Below are positions 51,243 to 59,368 of a stretch of DNA of 64,000 nucleotides, piece by piece. The notes beneath the pieces are model-generated. The model did no database searches. It saw only the letters and a list, made by a program, of their open reading frames with translations, and had not been told where the DNA came from. Positions within the stretch are counted from its first letter, which is position 1. Each line of letters opens with the position of its first letter. The position numbers and the translations under genes are program-made. Origin of the DNA: Aeromonas simiae (GTDB taxonomy: Bacteria; Pseudomonadota; Gammaproteobacteria; Enterobacterales; Aeromonadaceae); the NCBI RefSeq assembly GCF_000820125.1, contig NZ_CDBY01000054.1, forward strand, positions 39,173 through 103,172, read 5' to 3'.

Positions 51243-52190
51243 ATGACCATCGCCCGTTCACGTCAGATCAGCTTGCAGGATACGCCTTATTACCATGTGG
51301 TGAGCCGCTGTGTGCGACGCGCCTTTCTGTGCGGGCAAGATGCCCACTCTGGGCAGAGTTATGAGCATCGCCGCCAGTGGGTGGTCGACAGGCTGGGCCA
51401 GTTGTCACGGCTCTTTGCCATCGGTATCTGCGCTTACGCTGTGATGAGCAACCACTACCACTTGGTGCTGAACGTGGATGCTGAGCAGGCGCAGGGGTGG
51501 AGTGAGCGGGAGGTGGCCGAGCGCTGGGCCGGGTTGTTTCAATGGCCGTTGCCGGTGCGACGCTGGTATCAGGGGGATGCCTTGATTGAGCCAGAACTCG
51601 CTGTGGTGCAAGGGCTGATAGCGCAGTGGCGAGAGCGACTCTACTCCATCAGCTGGTTCGTTCGCCTGCTCAATGAAGGGCTGGCTCGCCAGGCTAATCA
51701 GGAAGATGGCTGTAAGGGCCACTTCTGGGAGGGGCGCTTCAAGAGTCAGGCCCTGCTGACGGAGTCGGCACTATTGGCCTGCATGACCTATGTGGAGCTC
51801 AACCCGGTGCGAGCAAAATTGGCTGAGACACCGGAGGAGAGCGACTACACCAGCATCAGCCAGCGCCTTGGCCGTGCTCAAACCACCGAATTGCCACCCT
51901 TGTTGCTCCCGTTTGCTCAAAAGGGTGAATCCAGGTCACTCCCCTACACCTTCACCGACTATCTGATTCTGGTCGACTGGACCGGTCGTGCTATCCGGAG
52001 TGACAAGCGGGGTTATATTCCCGAGGCGCTTTCCCCCATTTTGCAACGGCTACAACTCGACGGCGACGACTGGCTCAAGCAGGTGACATTGTTCAAACGA
52101 AGTGGCATCCGGGCCATCGGCCACGGTGTGGCCCGTGAGCGCTACGCCCACCACTGTGGGCAGCGACGATGTCATCAGCCTGGAGTTTGA
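51243..52190 (+). CDS. REP-associated (Y1-type, IS200-like) transposase
   Basis: 315 residues of the Y1_Tnp family. The N-terminal YYHVVSRCVRRAFLC and the HUH motif in SNHYHLVLNV (about 76-85) bind the metal; then the long form continues with ISWFVRLLNEGLARQANQED, GHFWEGRFKSQALL and YVELNPVRAKLAETPEE. The usual catalytic tyrosine of the YxxYFN helix is not evident: that position reads LLNEGLAR. A Tyr in RLYSISW could substitute. It has GAGGGAAC before the ATG. Long Y1 proteins of this sort occur widely in Gammaproteobacteria. Confidence 0.88.
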   Translation: MTIARSRQISLQDTPYYHVVSRCVRRAFLCGQDAHSGQSYEHRRQWVVDRLGQLSRLFAIGICAYAVMSNHYHLVLNVDAEQAQGWSEREVAERWAGLFQWPLPVRRWYQGDALIEPELAVVQGLIAQWRERLYSISWFVRLLNEGLARQANQEDGCKGHFWEGRFKSQALLTESALLACMTYVELNPVRAKLAETPEESDYTSISQRLGRAQTTELPPLLLPFAQKGESRSLPYTFTDYLILVDWTGRAIRSDKRGYIPEALSPILQRLQLDGDDWLKQVTLFKRSGIRAIGHGVARERYAHHCGQRRCHQPGV

Positions 52191-52226
52191 ATCCTTTTAG
52201 TGCCGCTCGGTAACACCGTATTACCA

Positions 52227-52641
52227 ATGCTTGTGTGGCATGACTCACCGCTATTGTCTCCGTGTGGATTTCGTATCTACAACAGCCATATCGTGAGCAT
52301 TTAGCCACCTGCTCCCTGGCGGTAGCGCAAGTCCAGAGTGTGTGATGAGGGGCGTCAAGCTCCTATGTCATGAGTCTACGCCTCATACAAAAAGGTGGGT
52401 GTCCCAAAACATAATGAGCCTACGCCTCATACAAAAGGTGGGTGTCCCAAAATGATGCTTGTGTGGCATGACTCACCGCTATTGTCTCCGTGTGGATTTC
52501 GTATCCACAACAGCCATATCGTGAACATTTAGCCACCTGCTCCCTGGCGGTAGCGCAAGTCCAGAGTGTGTGATGAGGGGCGTCAAGCTCCTATGTCATG
52601 AGCCTACGCCTCATACAAAAAAGGTGGGTGTCCCAAAACAT
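52227..52641 (+). repeat. Tandem duplication of a 186-bp structured unit
   Basis: Unit 1 is 52227-52412 and unit 2 is 52455-52641; they differ at three substitutions and one A insertion. Each holds a TGTGGAT/ATCCACA hairpin (the first copy has a G-U wobble), an ATGAG/CTCAT stem and ends in GGTGGGTGTCCCAAAAC. A short partial copy of the end lies between. No coding frame is shared. The units look like non-autonomous elements served by the neighbouring transposase. Confidence 0.75.
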
Positions 52642-52701
52642 ACAAAAAGGTGGGTGTCCCAAAATGAAGAGTTGCCGGACGCGAAGAGATAGGCATTAAA
52701 T

Positions 52702-53019
52702 ATGATGTTATTGGTTGTTAGGCTTATTGCGGGATGTTACCCCCTGTCGGGGTGGGAGCGTTTTATCGATAGGAGTTTCATATATGGGTCATCCTTGATG
52801 CTTCTGTATCTGGTTCTCTATTATCTTTTTCCCTCCGATCTGGTCGGTCGCTCCATCCATCTGGGGCGGTTAGGCCAATATTTTCCGGTTGTGTCATACG
52901 CTGCCATCTTATTTGGCGCCGCAGTTTTCCCTTTCGACAAGGGGCGATATATCCCTTGGCTTGGTGCTGGCGGCCTGGTGATCGCCTCCCTCTGTCACCT
53001 CATTTTCGCAGTGTATTGA
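52702..53019 (+). CDS. Small hypothetical membrane protein
   Basis: 105 residues with three hydrophobic segments: YGSSLMLLYLVLYYLF (about 28-43), LGQYFPVVSYAAILFGAAVF (57-76) and WLGAGGLVIASLCHLIF (86-102). No domain recognised. It begins 41 bases after the repeat cluster, has only a weak AGATAGG ribosome site, and base composition is less GC-rich than neighbours. It could be a real small membrane protein brought with the island or a chance frame. Confidence 0.5.
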   Translation: MMLLVVRLIAGCYPLSGWERFIDRSFIYGSSLMLLYLVLYYLFPSDLVGRSIHLGRLGQYFPVVSYAAILFGAAVFPFDKGRYIPWLGAGGLVIASLCHLIFAVY

Positions 53020-53219
53020 TGGCATGGTGGCAACCGATGAGCGGGTTGCCCTCTTATTTGTCGTGGGGCCCTGCTTCGCCAGCCTCTGTCGCCCGGTGGG
53101 GGCGGGGGCATCGACCCTGCCGGGGTTTGTCTCTAGCATGGGACGAGGTGGGGCCACGGCATCGCCTTCGGGCGGTGAACGAGGTTCGTCACATGGACTT
53201 CTGATAAAGAGAGAAAACG

Positions 53220-53798
53220 ATGAAGCTGCGTAGCGTGTTGATGGTGGGGGCCCTGTTGCTGGGCGGTTGTGCGGTCAATCCCTATGGCGGCAGCCCGGCG
53301 CCGGTGGGCGAGACGGCACCGCCGGTAAAACAGCCGGATAAGGTGGTCACCGAGCCGGAGGTCAGCACTGCGCAGCCCACGCCGGTGGCGCCGCTCGGAT
53401 TGGCCCAAGCGATGGCCAATGCCGTGGTACAGGCTCCCGAGGTGCGGGCGCTGACGCGGGGGGATAAGCCGGTGCTGCTGCTGGCGCCGCCCCAGAACAA
53501 TACTCAGAGCCAGGTTGATACCGATGCCATGGCGGCGGCCATGCGCCCACGCATTCAGGCGGGTGGGTTTCGCCTGGTCGATGCCGACCGGGTGGCGGCC
53601 ATCACAGGCCAGCTTGAATACCAGCAGGGGGGGGTGAACCCGGCCTCCCTGGTGCGGCTCGGTCGTCAGACCGGTGCCGGTTACATGCTCTATGGGGATC
53701 TGGGGGAGGCGGCGGGTCGCTACCAGCTCGCCATGAGCCTGATGGATCTGAAAAGCGGTGAGCTGATCTGGAGTGGTAGCCGCTCCGCCCAGCGCTGA
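53220..53798 (+). CDS. lpoB: LpoB-like penicillin-binding-protein activator lipoprotein
   Basis: 192 residues. Lipoprotein signal with LLLGGC (Cys17). A proline-rich linker (about 20-62) precedes the globular domain with PVLLLAPPQNNTQSQVDTDAMAAAMRP, GGFRLVDADRVAAI and ASLVRLGRQTGAGYMLYGDL, ending LMDLKSGELIWSGSR, as in E. coli LpoB. LpoB is outer-membrane anchored and stimulates PBP1b through the wall. Ribosome site AGAGAGAAAACG. The usual ycfP/thiK/nagZ neighbours are not present. Confidence 0.9.
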   Translation: MKLRSVLMVGALLLGGCAVNPYGGSPAPVGETAPPVKQPDKVVTEPEVSTAQPTPVAPLGLAQAMANAVVQAPEVRALTRGDKPVLLLAPPQNNTQSQVDTDAMAAAMRPRIQAGGFRLVDADRVAAITGQLEYQQGGVNPASLVRLGRQTGAGYMLYGDLGEAAGRYQLAMSLMDLKSGELIWSGSRSAQR

Positions 53799-53847
53799 GC
53801 CTACCGATGGGGGCTGCGGCCCCTTGACGTTATGGGATACCTTGCAA

Positions 53848-53881
53848 GGCACCGCCTGCTCTGATGTGGGCGGTGCCTTTT
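53848..53881 (+). terminator. Terminator after lpoB
   Basis: GGCACCGCC pairs with GGCGGTGCC over an 11-base loop and is followed by TTTT. It separates lpoB from the converging phzF-like gene. Confidence 0.75.
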
Positions 53882-53890
53882 CGCACATGC

Positions 53891-54745
53891 TTAGTCAACG
53901 AGATTGATATCGGCCACCTTGACCACATTGGCACTGACGAAAATATTCGCGATTTCCCCGTCGTGCTCAGCGATGGTGACGTTAATTTCACTCGGTCGAC
54001 CCAGGAAGCGCCCCTGATGCAGGGTCAATTCATGGCTGTTGATTAATCCATGTTTGAATAAATAGGCGGCCGCCGGGCCGGCGGCGCTGCCGGTGGCAAT
54101 ATCTTCAACGGCGCCCTGATTATCCCACGTTCTTCCTTCCCGATTATCCACGTCAAGCACATAAAGAAATTTGGCCCCCAGTGGCGCAATCAGCGGGGCT
54201 AAATCCTTCACCTTGAAGACGATATGTTCCAGTTGGGGTGATGCCACCGGCAGGATGACATAAGGCAATCCGGTAGAGATGACCTCGGCGCCGATGTTCA
54301 CCTCGCTCGGCGGCGTCAAATTGAGCGCGGCATACAGCGTTTTGGCTTCTTGCTCCGATAAGGTGCGGATGAACTCCGGTTTGCCTTGGCTCATGGTGGC
54401 CGTGAAGGTGTCTGCCGTTTTCAGGCTGGTGAGGGGAATTACTTTGCTCTTGGTGTGTACGCGCCACTCATGGCGTGGGCCATTTCCATAGTGGTGATGC
54501 AAATGGTATGCAAGGCCGAGTAAAGGGTGGCCGGCAAAATCCAGCTCCTCTTCAATGGTGAAGATCCGGGCGTGGAATTCACCGCCCTTCACCTGAATAA
54601 AGATCGACTCGAATTGCCGCATTTCTTGTGTCCATGCGAGCATATCGGCAGATGAGAGATGATCGACGTCAGAGAAAATAGTCAGGCCATTTCCATTGAG
54701 TTTTTTAGTTGAGAAAACATCGACAAGTTCACATTTCAACGTCAT
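53891..54745 (-). CDS. PhzF family isomerase-like protein
   Basis: 284 residues of PhzF/YddE fold. ELVDVFSTKKLNGNGLTIF near 6-24, the catalytic Glu region (QFESIFI, about 44-50), IFTIEEELDFAGHPLLGLA and late TGSAAGPAAAYLF are family marks. Members catalyse isomerisation or epimerisation; in phenazine makers PhzF acts on DHHA, but no phenazine genes are here. Composition is lower in GC, with more AT-ending codons than neighbours, suggesting acquisition. Substrate unknown. Confidence 0.85.
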   Translation of the reverse strand: MTLKCELVDVFSTKKLNGNGLTIFSDVDHLSSADMLAWTQEMRQFESIFIQVKGGEFHARIFTIEEELDFAGHPLLGLAYHLHHHYGNGPRHEWRVHTKSKVIPLTSLKTADTFTATMSQGKPEFIRTLSEQEAKTLYAALNLTPPSEVNIGAEVISTGLPYVILPVASPQLEHIVFKVKDLAPLIAPLGAKFLYVLDVDNREGRTWDNQGAVEDIATGSAAGPAAAYLFKHGLINSHELTLHQGRFLGRPSEINVTIAEHDGEIANIFVSANVVKVADINLVD

Positions 54746-55173
54746 TTTCCTCGGTTGGCTCGATGCGCGAAGGTTTTTAAAACGGCTTCTTTTGTTGCGT
54801 GGGCCCGGTCACCTCTCCCTTGCAACCCTTGTCGACGATAAGGTGCGTGCTTCCGCTGTGTCAAAGCATAATTATTCATTTATTGCTTTCCCTCCATCGG
54901 GATGAAAGGGCATAAGCCGCAGGCGCTGGCTGATTATGCGGGCATGGCGCTCGCCATCAGAGCCGCGCCAAGGGGAGGGGCCTTTTAACCATGGGAGGGG
55001 ATAGCTGAGCTGATACTCATTGTTTTTCAATTAGATAAGCCAGAGGTGGGTAGTGAGGGAGCCAGGTGCGAGTCTGCTCACAAAATCAGCATGATTCTTA
55101 ATTCCTGTCGTGAAGTTAGTGGGGCAGGTGCCTATGCTCGGGGGGCCAAGAAAACAACGATAAGGAAAGTCCC
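54746..55173. other. Gap between phzF-like and chitinase genes
   Basis: About 430 bases with no convincing gene. It contains the divergent promoters; AT-rich segments are near 54840-54895 and 55010-55040. A partial Fur-like match (GATACTCATTGTTTTTC) was too weak to call. The chitinase ribosome site AAGGAAAG lies at its end. Confidence 0.4.
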
Positions 55174-56622
55174 ATGTTTAAACCCACCCGCTGCGGCTGG
55201 TTGGTGGCCGCTGCCTGTGCGCTGCCCGTCCATGCCGCCATGAATATCCAGCCTGACCCGCAAAACCCCGGCGGTTATGTCATACCGCAAGCCGATGTGC
55301 AGGCGGTGGAGCAGCAGAAGACGGCCAACCCCATGTACGGCATCTGGGCCAAGGCCCTCGAGACCCGCGCCAACGCCGTGGTCGATGCCATTGAGCCGGG
55401 GCAGGCCTCCAACCCCGACAACGTGAAGCGGGCCGAGCGGGTGTTTCCGGCCTCGGAGTGGGAGTTCCTGACCCAGATGGCGGCGCCCGAGTACACCTAT
55501 GTGCGCTTCCTGCGGGCGGTGGGCAAGTTCCCGGCCTTCTGCGGCGATTACAGCGACGGGCGCAACGCCGACGCCATCTGCAAGAAATCCATCGTCACCA
55601 TGTTTGCCCACTTTGCTCAGGAGACCGGTGGCCACATTGCCAAGGAGAACGTCTCGGACAACCCGCTCGGGCTCGAGGAGTGGCAGCAGGCGCTGGTGCA
55701 CGTGCGCGAGATGGGCTGGTCGGAAGGGCAGACCGGCTACACCACTGGTTGCGGCCAGAATGACTGGCAAAACAAGAAGTGGCCGTGTGCCAGCGGCCAG
55801 GGCTACTTCGGGCGCGGTGCCAAGCAGCTCTCTTATCACTTCAACTACGGCGCCTTCTCCGAGGCCATGTACGGCGGCGATGCCAGCGTACTGCTCAACA
55901 ACCCGGGGCTGGTAGCCGACTCCTGGCTCAACCTCGCCTCGGCCATCTGGTTCTTCCTCACCCCGCAGGCACCGAAACCCTCGATGCTGCACGTGGTCGA
56001 TCGCACCTGGAAACCCTCCCAGCGCGAGCTGGATGCCGGCATCGGCTACGGCTTTGGCACCACCATCAACATCATCAACGGCGGCATCGAGTGCGGCGCC
56101 CAGAACAAAGACAAAGGGCAGCCGGTTAACCGCATCCGCTACTGGGAGGGGCTGGCCGCCCACTACGGCATTCCGCTGCTGGCCGACGAGAAGAACACCT
56201 GCTGGCAGCAGACCCCGTACGGCAGCCTGAATCTGAACGGTGCCAGCGACGTGCTCTACACCAACTGGGACGGCAACTGGAAGTACTACGCCGATCGTCC
56301 CGGTGGCTACTCGTTCGAGTGCGAGTTGGTGGGCTACCAGACCGCCTACTCGGCGCTGGTGAAGGGCGACTATGAAAAATGCGTGACCAACTTCTACGGC
56401 TCCCACGCCGGCTGGCCCAAGGTGCGGCTGGTGGATAAGCTCGATCCGCCCACCACCGAGCCCAGCCAGCCGCCGGTCGGTGGCGTGCCGCTCTGGGAGG
56501 CGAGCAAGGTTTATGTGGGTGGGGACAAGGCCAGCTATCAGGGGGCCGTCTATCAGGCCAAGTGGTGGACCCAGGGGGATGAGCCCACCAAGGGAGGCCC
56601 TTGGGCGCTGGCGCCCCAGTGA
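55174..56622 (+). CDS. GH19 chitinase with C-terminal chitin-binding domain
   Basis: 482 residues. Signal peptide (1-21, ending PVHAA), a catalytic GH19 domain with the Glu150 of HFAQETGGH, the SDNPLGLEEW segment, GRGAKQLSYHFNYGAFSEAMYGG and NIINGGIECG, a proline-rich linker at about 425-440 (DPPTTEPSQPP), then a family 5/12 carbohydrate-binding module (WEASKVYVGGDKASYQGAVYQ and WWTQGDEP). It should hydrolyse chitin outside the cell. Similar enzymes are common in aeromonads. The start has AAGGAAAG upstream. Confidence 0.93.
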   Translation: MFKPTRCGWLVAAACALPVHAAMNIQPDPQNPGGYVIPQADVQAVEQQKTANPMYGIWAKALETRANAVVDAIEPGQASNPDNVKRAERVFPASEWEFLTQMAAPEYTYVRFLRAVGKFPAFCGDYSDGRNADAICKKSIVTMFAHFAQETGGHIAKENVSDNPLGLEEWQQALVHVREMGWSEGQTGYTTGCGQNDWQNKKWPCASGQGYFGRGAKQLSYHFNYGAFSEAMYGGDASVLLNNPGLVADSWLNLASAIWFFLTPQAPKPSMLHVVDRTWKPSQRELDAGIGYGFGTTINIINGGIECGAQNKDKGQPVNRIRYWEGLAAHYGIPLLADEKNTCWQQTPYGSLNLNGASDVLYTNWDGNWKYYADRPGGYSFECELVGYQTAYSALVKGDYEKCVTNFYGSHAGWPKVRLVDKLDPPTTEPSQPPVGGVPLWEASKVYVGGDKASYQGAVYQAKWWTQGDEPTKGGPWALAPQ

Positions 56623-56634
56623 TCCGCGAGTGTT

Positions 56635-56661
56635 AAGGCGCCCATTGGGCGCCTTGTTGTT
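56635..56661 (+). terminator. Terminator after the chitinase gene
   Basis: AAGGCGCCC pairs with GGGCGCCTT around ATT, followed by GTTGTTG. A stable stem with a weak U tract. Confidence 0.65.
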
Positions 56662-56693
56662 GGGTGCTCGGAGCCCCTGCTGCGGCTTGGTTT

Positions 56694-57458
56694 TCAGCTG
56701 TCGATGTTGGGGATCAGATCGTCAAAGCTCTGGTAGCCGCAGTCGGCCAGTTGCAGCGACATGGTGTAGGTCTTGCTCCCCTCGCGTTGGCCGACCGCCG
56801 GGCGGTTGAGCTTGAGTTCGCTGTGCCAGTACTCCTTCATCCGCTCGATCAGCGCCATCGCTTCATGTTCTTCCAGGTGCAGCTGGCACAGCGCCATGTA
56901 GTTGTTGGTCTTGTGCATGTTGTCGACCAGGTAGTCACCCAGCATGGTCATGGCCTGGCGCGCCTGCTGGCGGGCGAAGCGGCTGTGTTGCTCGAAGGTG
57001 ATCCGCTCGCTGATGAGGAAGTGGTAGCTGTTGTCGATACCCAGTTGCAGTATGCCGAGCTTTTCCAACTTGCGCAGGTAGAGGTAGCAGGAGGCGTCGG
57101 TGAGGCCGTACTCACGCCGCAGGTCGACCAGACTTTTCTCGCGCCAGAAGATGTTGGCGAGAAAGGCGTAGAGACCGGGCTCGTTGTGGAAGGCGTCATC
57201 CTGCTCCTTGGTGAAGACGGCGCGCCGGCTCTGGGCATCCTGGGTGCGTTCCAGCAGCTCCTCGAAGGAGAGTCCCACCAGATGGCAGATCTCCAGCAGG
57301 GAATCGAACGGCAGCGAGGGCTTGTTCATCATCCGCTTGACGGTGGCGATGGAGACGCCAAGGGCATCGGCCAAGCTTTGATAGCGGATCCCCTTGTCGT
57401 TCAGGATCTTCTTCAGGGTCTCCAGTATGTTGTTGGCCAATACCTGGCTATAAGGCAT
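56694..57458 (-). CDS. XRE-type helix-turn-helix regulator with a C-terminal sensor region
   Basis: 254 residues. The N-terminal HTH is ILNDKGIRYQSLADALGVSIATVKRMMN (about 18-45), then FDSLLEICHLVGLSFEELL. Residues 80-160 include a second winged-helix-like segment (LRREYGLTDASCYLYLRKLEKLGIL) and the rest is helical. A regulator with two DNA-binding-like parts. The chosen start has AAGGGAAC eight bases upstream; a start seven codons earlier lacks one. Target and signal unknown; a short plus-strand unit lies divergently. Confidence 0.8.
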   Translation of the reverse strand: MPYSQVLANNILETLKKILNDKGIRYQSLADALGVSIATVKRMMNKPSLPFDSLLEICHLVGLSFEELLERTQDAQSRRAVFTKEQDDAFHNEPGLYAFLANIFWREKSLVDLRREYGLTDASCYLYLRKLEKLGILQLGIDNSYHFLISERITFEQHSRFARQQARQAMTMLGDYLVDNMHKTNNYMALCQLHLEEHEAMALIERMKEYWHSELKLNRPAVGQREGSKTYTMSLQLADCGYQSFDDLIPNIDS

Positions 57459-57608
57459 GCTTTCGTTCCCTTTATGCATATTTATTGAATTATTCCGCTA
57501 AAACATGAGGGGCGAGATAGACAGATTCTGATACCAGTATGTGGATACCTCAGCGCCTGCTTTCGTCTCTTTACCCAATATCAACGGATTGGCCAGACCA
57601 GTGTGATC

Positions 57609-57758
57609 ATGAAGGAGCAGTTAGTGATACCGGGTGGTGCACTTTCCTCTACTTCAAAACAAAGTGCTGGTTATGAATATTACATCGTTCATACTTTGTC
57701 ACGTGGTCGATTTCAACGCCTTCCTGGTTGTGTCATCGGCCGTTTGCTTCCAATTTAA
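57609..57758 (+). CDS. Possible small protein, 49 residues
   Basis: An open frame of 49 codons starting MKEQLVIPGGALSS and ending GRLLPI, divergent from the XRE-type regulator and followed 43 bases later by an intrinsic terminator. There is no clear ribosome site; a GTG two codons earlier has none either. Its codons are lower in GC than neighbouring genes. Given the terminator, some plus-strand transcript is likely; whether it is translated is not clear. Confidence 0.3.
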   Translation: MKEQLVIPGGALSSTSKQSAGYEYYIVHTLSRGRFQRLPGCVIGRLLPI

Positions 57759-57800
57759 GGGTTTTAAACCGCAAGGTTTTTATTCTTTCCTGGCAAATTG

Positions 57801-57833
57801 AGCGGATCCCGACGGGGCTCCGCTTTTTCTTTT
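57801..57833 (+). terminator. Intrinsic terminator on the plus strand before yhaJ
   Basis: AGCGGA and CCC pair with GGG and TCCGCT, with a three-base loop, then TTTTTCTTTTG on the plus strand. The only possible template upstream is the small unit at 57600-57760, so this terminator implies a transcript there. Confidence 0.65.
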
Positions 57834-57835
57834 GT

Positions 57836-58732
57836 TCATTTTGCGGCCCACAGCCTCGGGATCTCCCGCACCAGCCAACTCTTGGCCTTGCCCATGACGT
57901 CGCGGCGCCATGCCAGCACCACCTGAAGCTGGTGGCGGTACTCCGGGCTGATCACCCGCAATCGCCCGACATCGATATCCTCTTTTACCCAGCGCAGCGG
58001 CATGGTGCCTACCCCGATCCCGGCCAGCAATGCGGCCCTCTTTTCCTCCATGGTGCTCACCGTCAGGCGCGGCTGTTTGTCGAGCAGGCGATAGGTGAGT
58101 GCCGGTTTGCGCAGGGCGGTGTCGGCCACGGCAATGGCGCGGTAGCGGCGCAGCGTCTCATCAGAGAGTGGCTCCGCTTCCTTGTGCAGCGGGTGATCCG
58201 GGTGGGCGACATAGAGCATCACATCTTCAAACAGCAGCTGGTGCTTGATGCCGGACATCATGCTGTCCGAGTTGAGGCTGGCGATCAGCAGATCGGCGCG
58301 GCCATCTTCCAGGCACTCCCAACTGCCGGCCAGCACCTCGGCGCGAAAGCGCAGTCGGGTGTCGGTCTGCTCGGCCAGTTTCTCGACCAGCGGATAGAGG
58401 TCGGGAATGGCGACCAGGGCATCGACCGCGACCGTGATGTCGGTCTCCCAGCCGCGTGCCAGCGCCCTGGTCTCACCGACCAGCTGTTCGGCGGCCTCGA
58501 GCAGTACCCGGCCGCGCTCGAGCAGCATGCGTCCGGCCGGGGTGAACTTGGTGCGGTGGCCGCTGCGGTCAAACAGCACGGCATCGAGCTCATCTTCAAG
58601 TTTTTGCACCGTATAGCTCAATGCAGAGGGAACCTTGCCCAGCTCCTCGGCGGCGGCGGCGAAGCTACCGCGTCGCTCAATGGCGTCCAGCACCCGGATG
58701 GCCTCCAGTGTTAATGCCCTTTCCTTACCCAT
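57836..58732 (-). CDS. yhaJ: YhaJ-like LysR-family regulator
   Basis: 298 residues. N-terminal HTH with MGKERALTLEAIRVLDAIERR and AAAAEELGKVPSALSYTVQKLE; then LFDRSGHRTKFTPAGRMLLERGRVLLEA, matching E. coli YhaJ closely, and the C-terminal sensor ending WLVREIPRLW. YhaJ activates a pirin (yhaK) and other genes in response to quinone-like compounds. Here it is divergent from the cluster with the pirin and a DoxX protein, the same set as in E. coli. Confidence 0.92.
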   Translation of the reverse strand: MGKERALTLEAIRVLDAIERRGSFAAAAEELGKVPSALSYTVQKLEDELDAVLFDRSGHRTKFTPAGRMLLERGRVLLEAAEQLVGETRALARGWETDITVAVDALVAIPDLYPLVEKLAEQTDTRLRFRAEVLAGSWECLEDGRADLLIASLNSDSMMSGIKHQLLFEDVMLYVAHPDHPLHKEAEPLSDETLRRYRAIAVADTALRKPALTYRLLDKQPRLTVSTMEEKRAALLAGIGVGTMPLRWVKEDIDVGRLRVISPEYRHQLQVVLAWRRDVMGKAKSWLVREIPRLWAAK

Positions 58733-58998
58733 CTAAACACCTTCAAATAATTTGAATCTCTATGCCAGATTATCTTGCTAACAACATTCGTCAAGACTCC
58801 CTATCATGCCCTCATCGCTTAGGACGAACCGACAAGTGACCTGAATAGCGCTGTTGAAGGGGAGGTTAAGGCTCATACATGAACCGAGACCAACCAGATT
58901 GTAGCAACAACATTTTTGAATGGTCTCTTGGCAAGGATGCATTGGACAGCTCGCCAATGCGACGCTGGCAATGACATGTAACGTGAGAGATTAAAGAG

Positions 58999-59322
58999 AT
59001 GAAAAAGCAAATCGCAATCGCCCTGCTGGGCATGATGGGTTCTGTTGCCGCACAAGCTGCTATTCCGGCTGAGGTTCGCGCCGCACCAGGCATGTTGTTT
59101 GTCGACTGGCAAGCCACCGCCGCCCTCGAGGGGAAAGCTAATCCGCTGCTTGAGGTGCGCAATGAGTTTGGTGATGTGATCGCCAGCACCCATGCCAGTC
59201 TGACCGGTCGCCAGGTGGTGCGTCTGCCCGCCAAGACCCAGGGCACTTTGACCCTGAATGTAGCGGGTCAGCGCGACACACTGCGCATGCCGTTTGGCTT
59301 CGGTAGTGGCAACCAGGGTTAA
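58999..59322 (+). CDS. Small secreted protein in the YhaJ-pirin cluster
   Basis: 107 residues. Signal peptide (1-20, MGSVAAQAA) and a mature part with alternating strands (GKANPLLEVRNEFGDVIAST, LTLNVAGQRDTL). No known domain. It begins 266 bases from the yhaJ start, has GAGA upstream and precedes pirin by 46 bases. Likely a YhaJ target. Function unknown. Confidence 0.65.
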   Translation: MKKQIAIALLGMMGSVAAQAAIPAEVRAAPGMLFVDWQATAALEGKANPLLEVRNEFGDVIASTHASLTGRQVVRLPAKTQGTLTLNVAGQRDTLRMPFGFGSGNQG

Positions 59323-59368
59323 GACCCCCCGCGAGAAGATAAATTAACGAATTTAAGGAGGCGTTCAC

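Larger units (their letters stand above)
51171..52661 (+). mobile_element. Y1-transposase island with inverted boundary repeats
   Basis: The transposase is bounded on the left by TGGGACACCCAC and on the right by four copies of its complement GTGGGTGTCCCA (52394-52406, 52437-52449, 52623-52635 and 52649-52661, all within GGTGGGTGTCCCA), each followed by AAAA. That gives an element of about 1.5 kb. No target duplication was identified, so it may be a domesticated locus rather than an active transposon. Confidence 0.6.

Noticed and set aside
52227-52661. Repeats examined as a CRISPR array
   Set aside because: Only two long copies and short 12-mers at irregular spacing; no regular spacers and no cas genes.
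53024-53233. Short plus-strand frame before lpoB
   Set aside because: Overlaps the lpoB ribosome site and start; composition shows no coding bias.
55015-55045. Fur-box-like stretch upstream of the chitinase
   Set aside because: About half of the 19 consensus positions match, no better than chance in AT-rich sequence.
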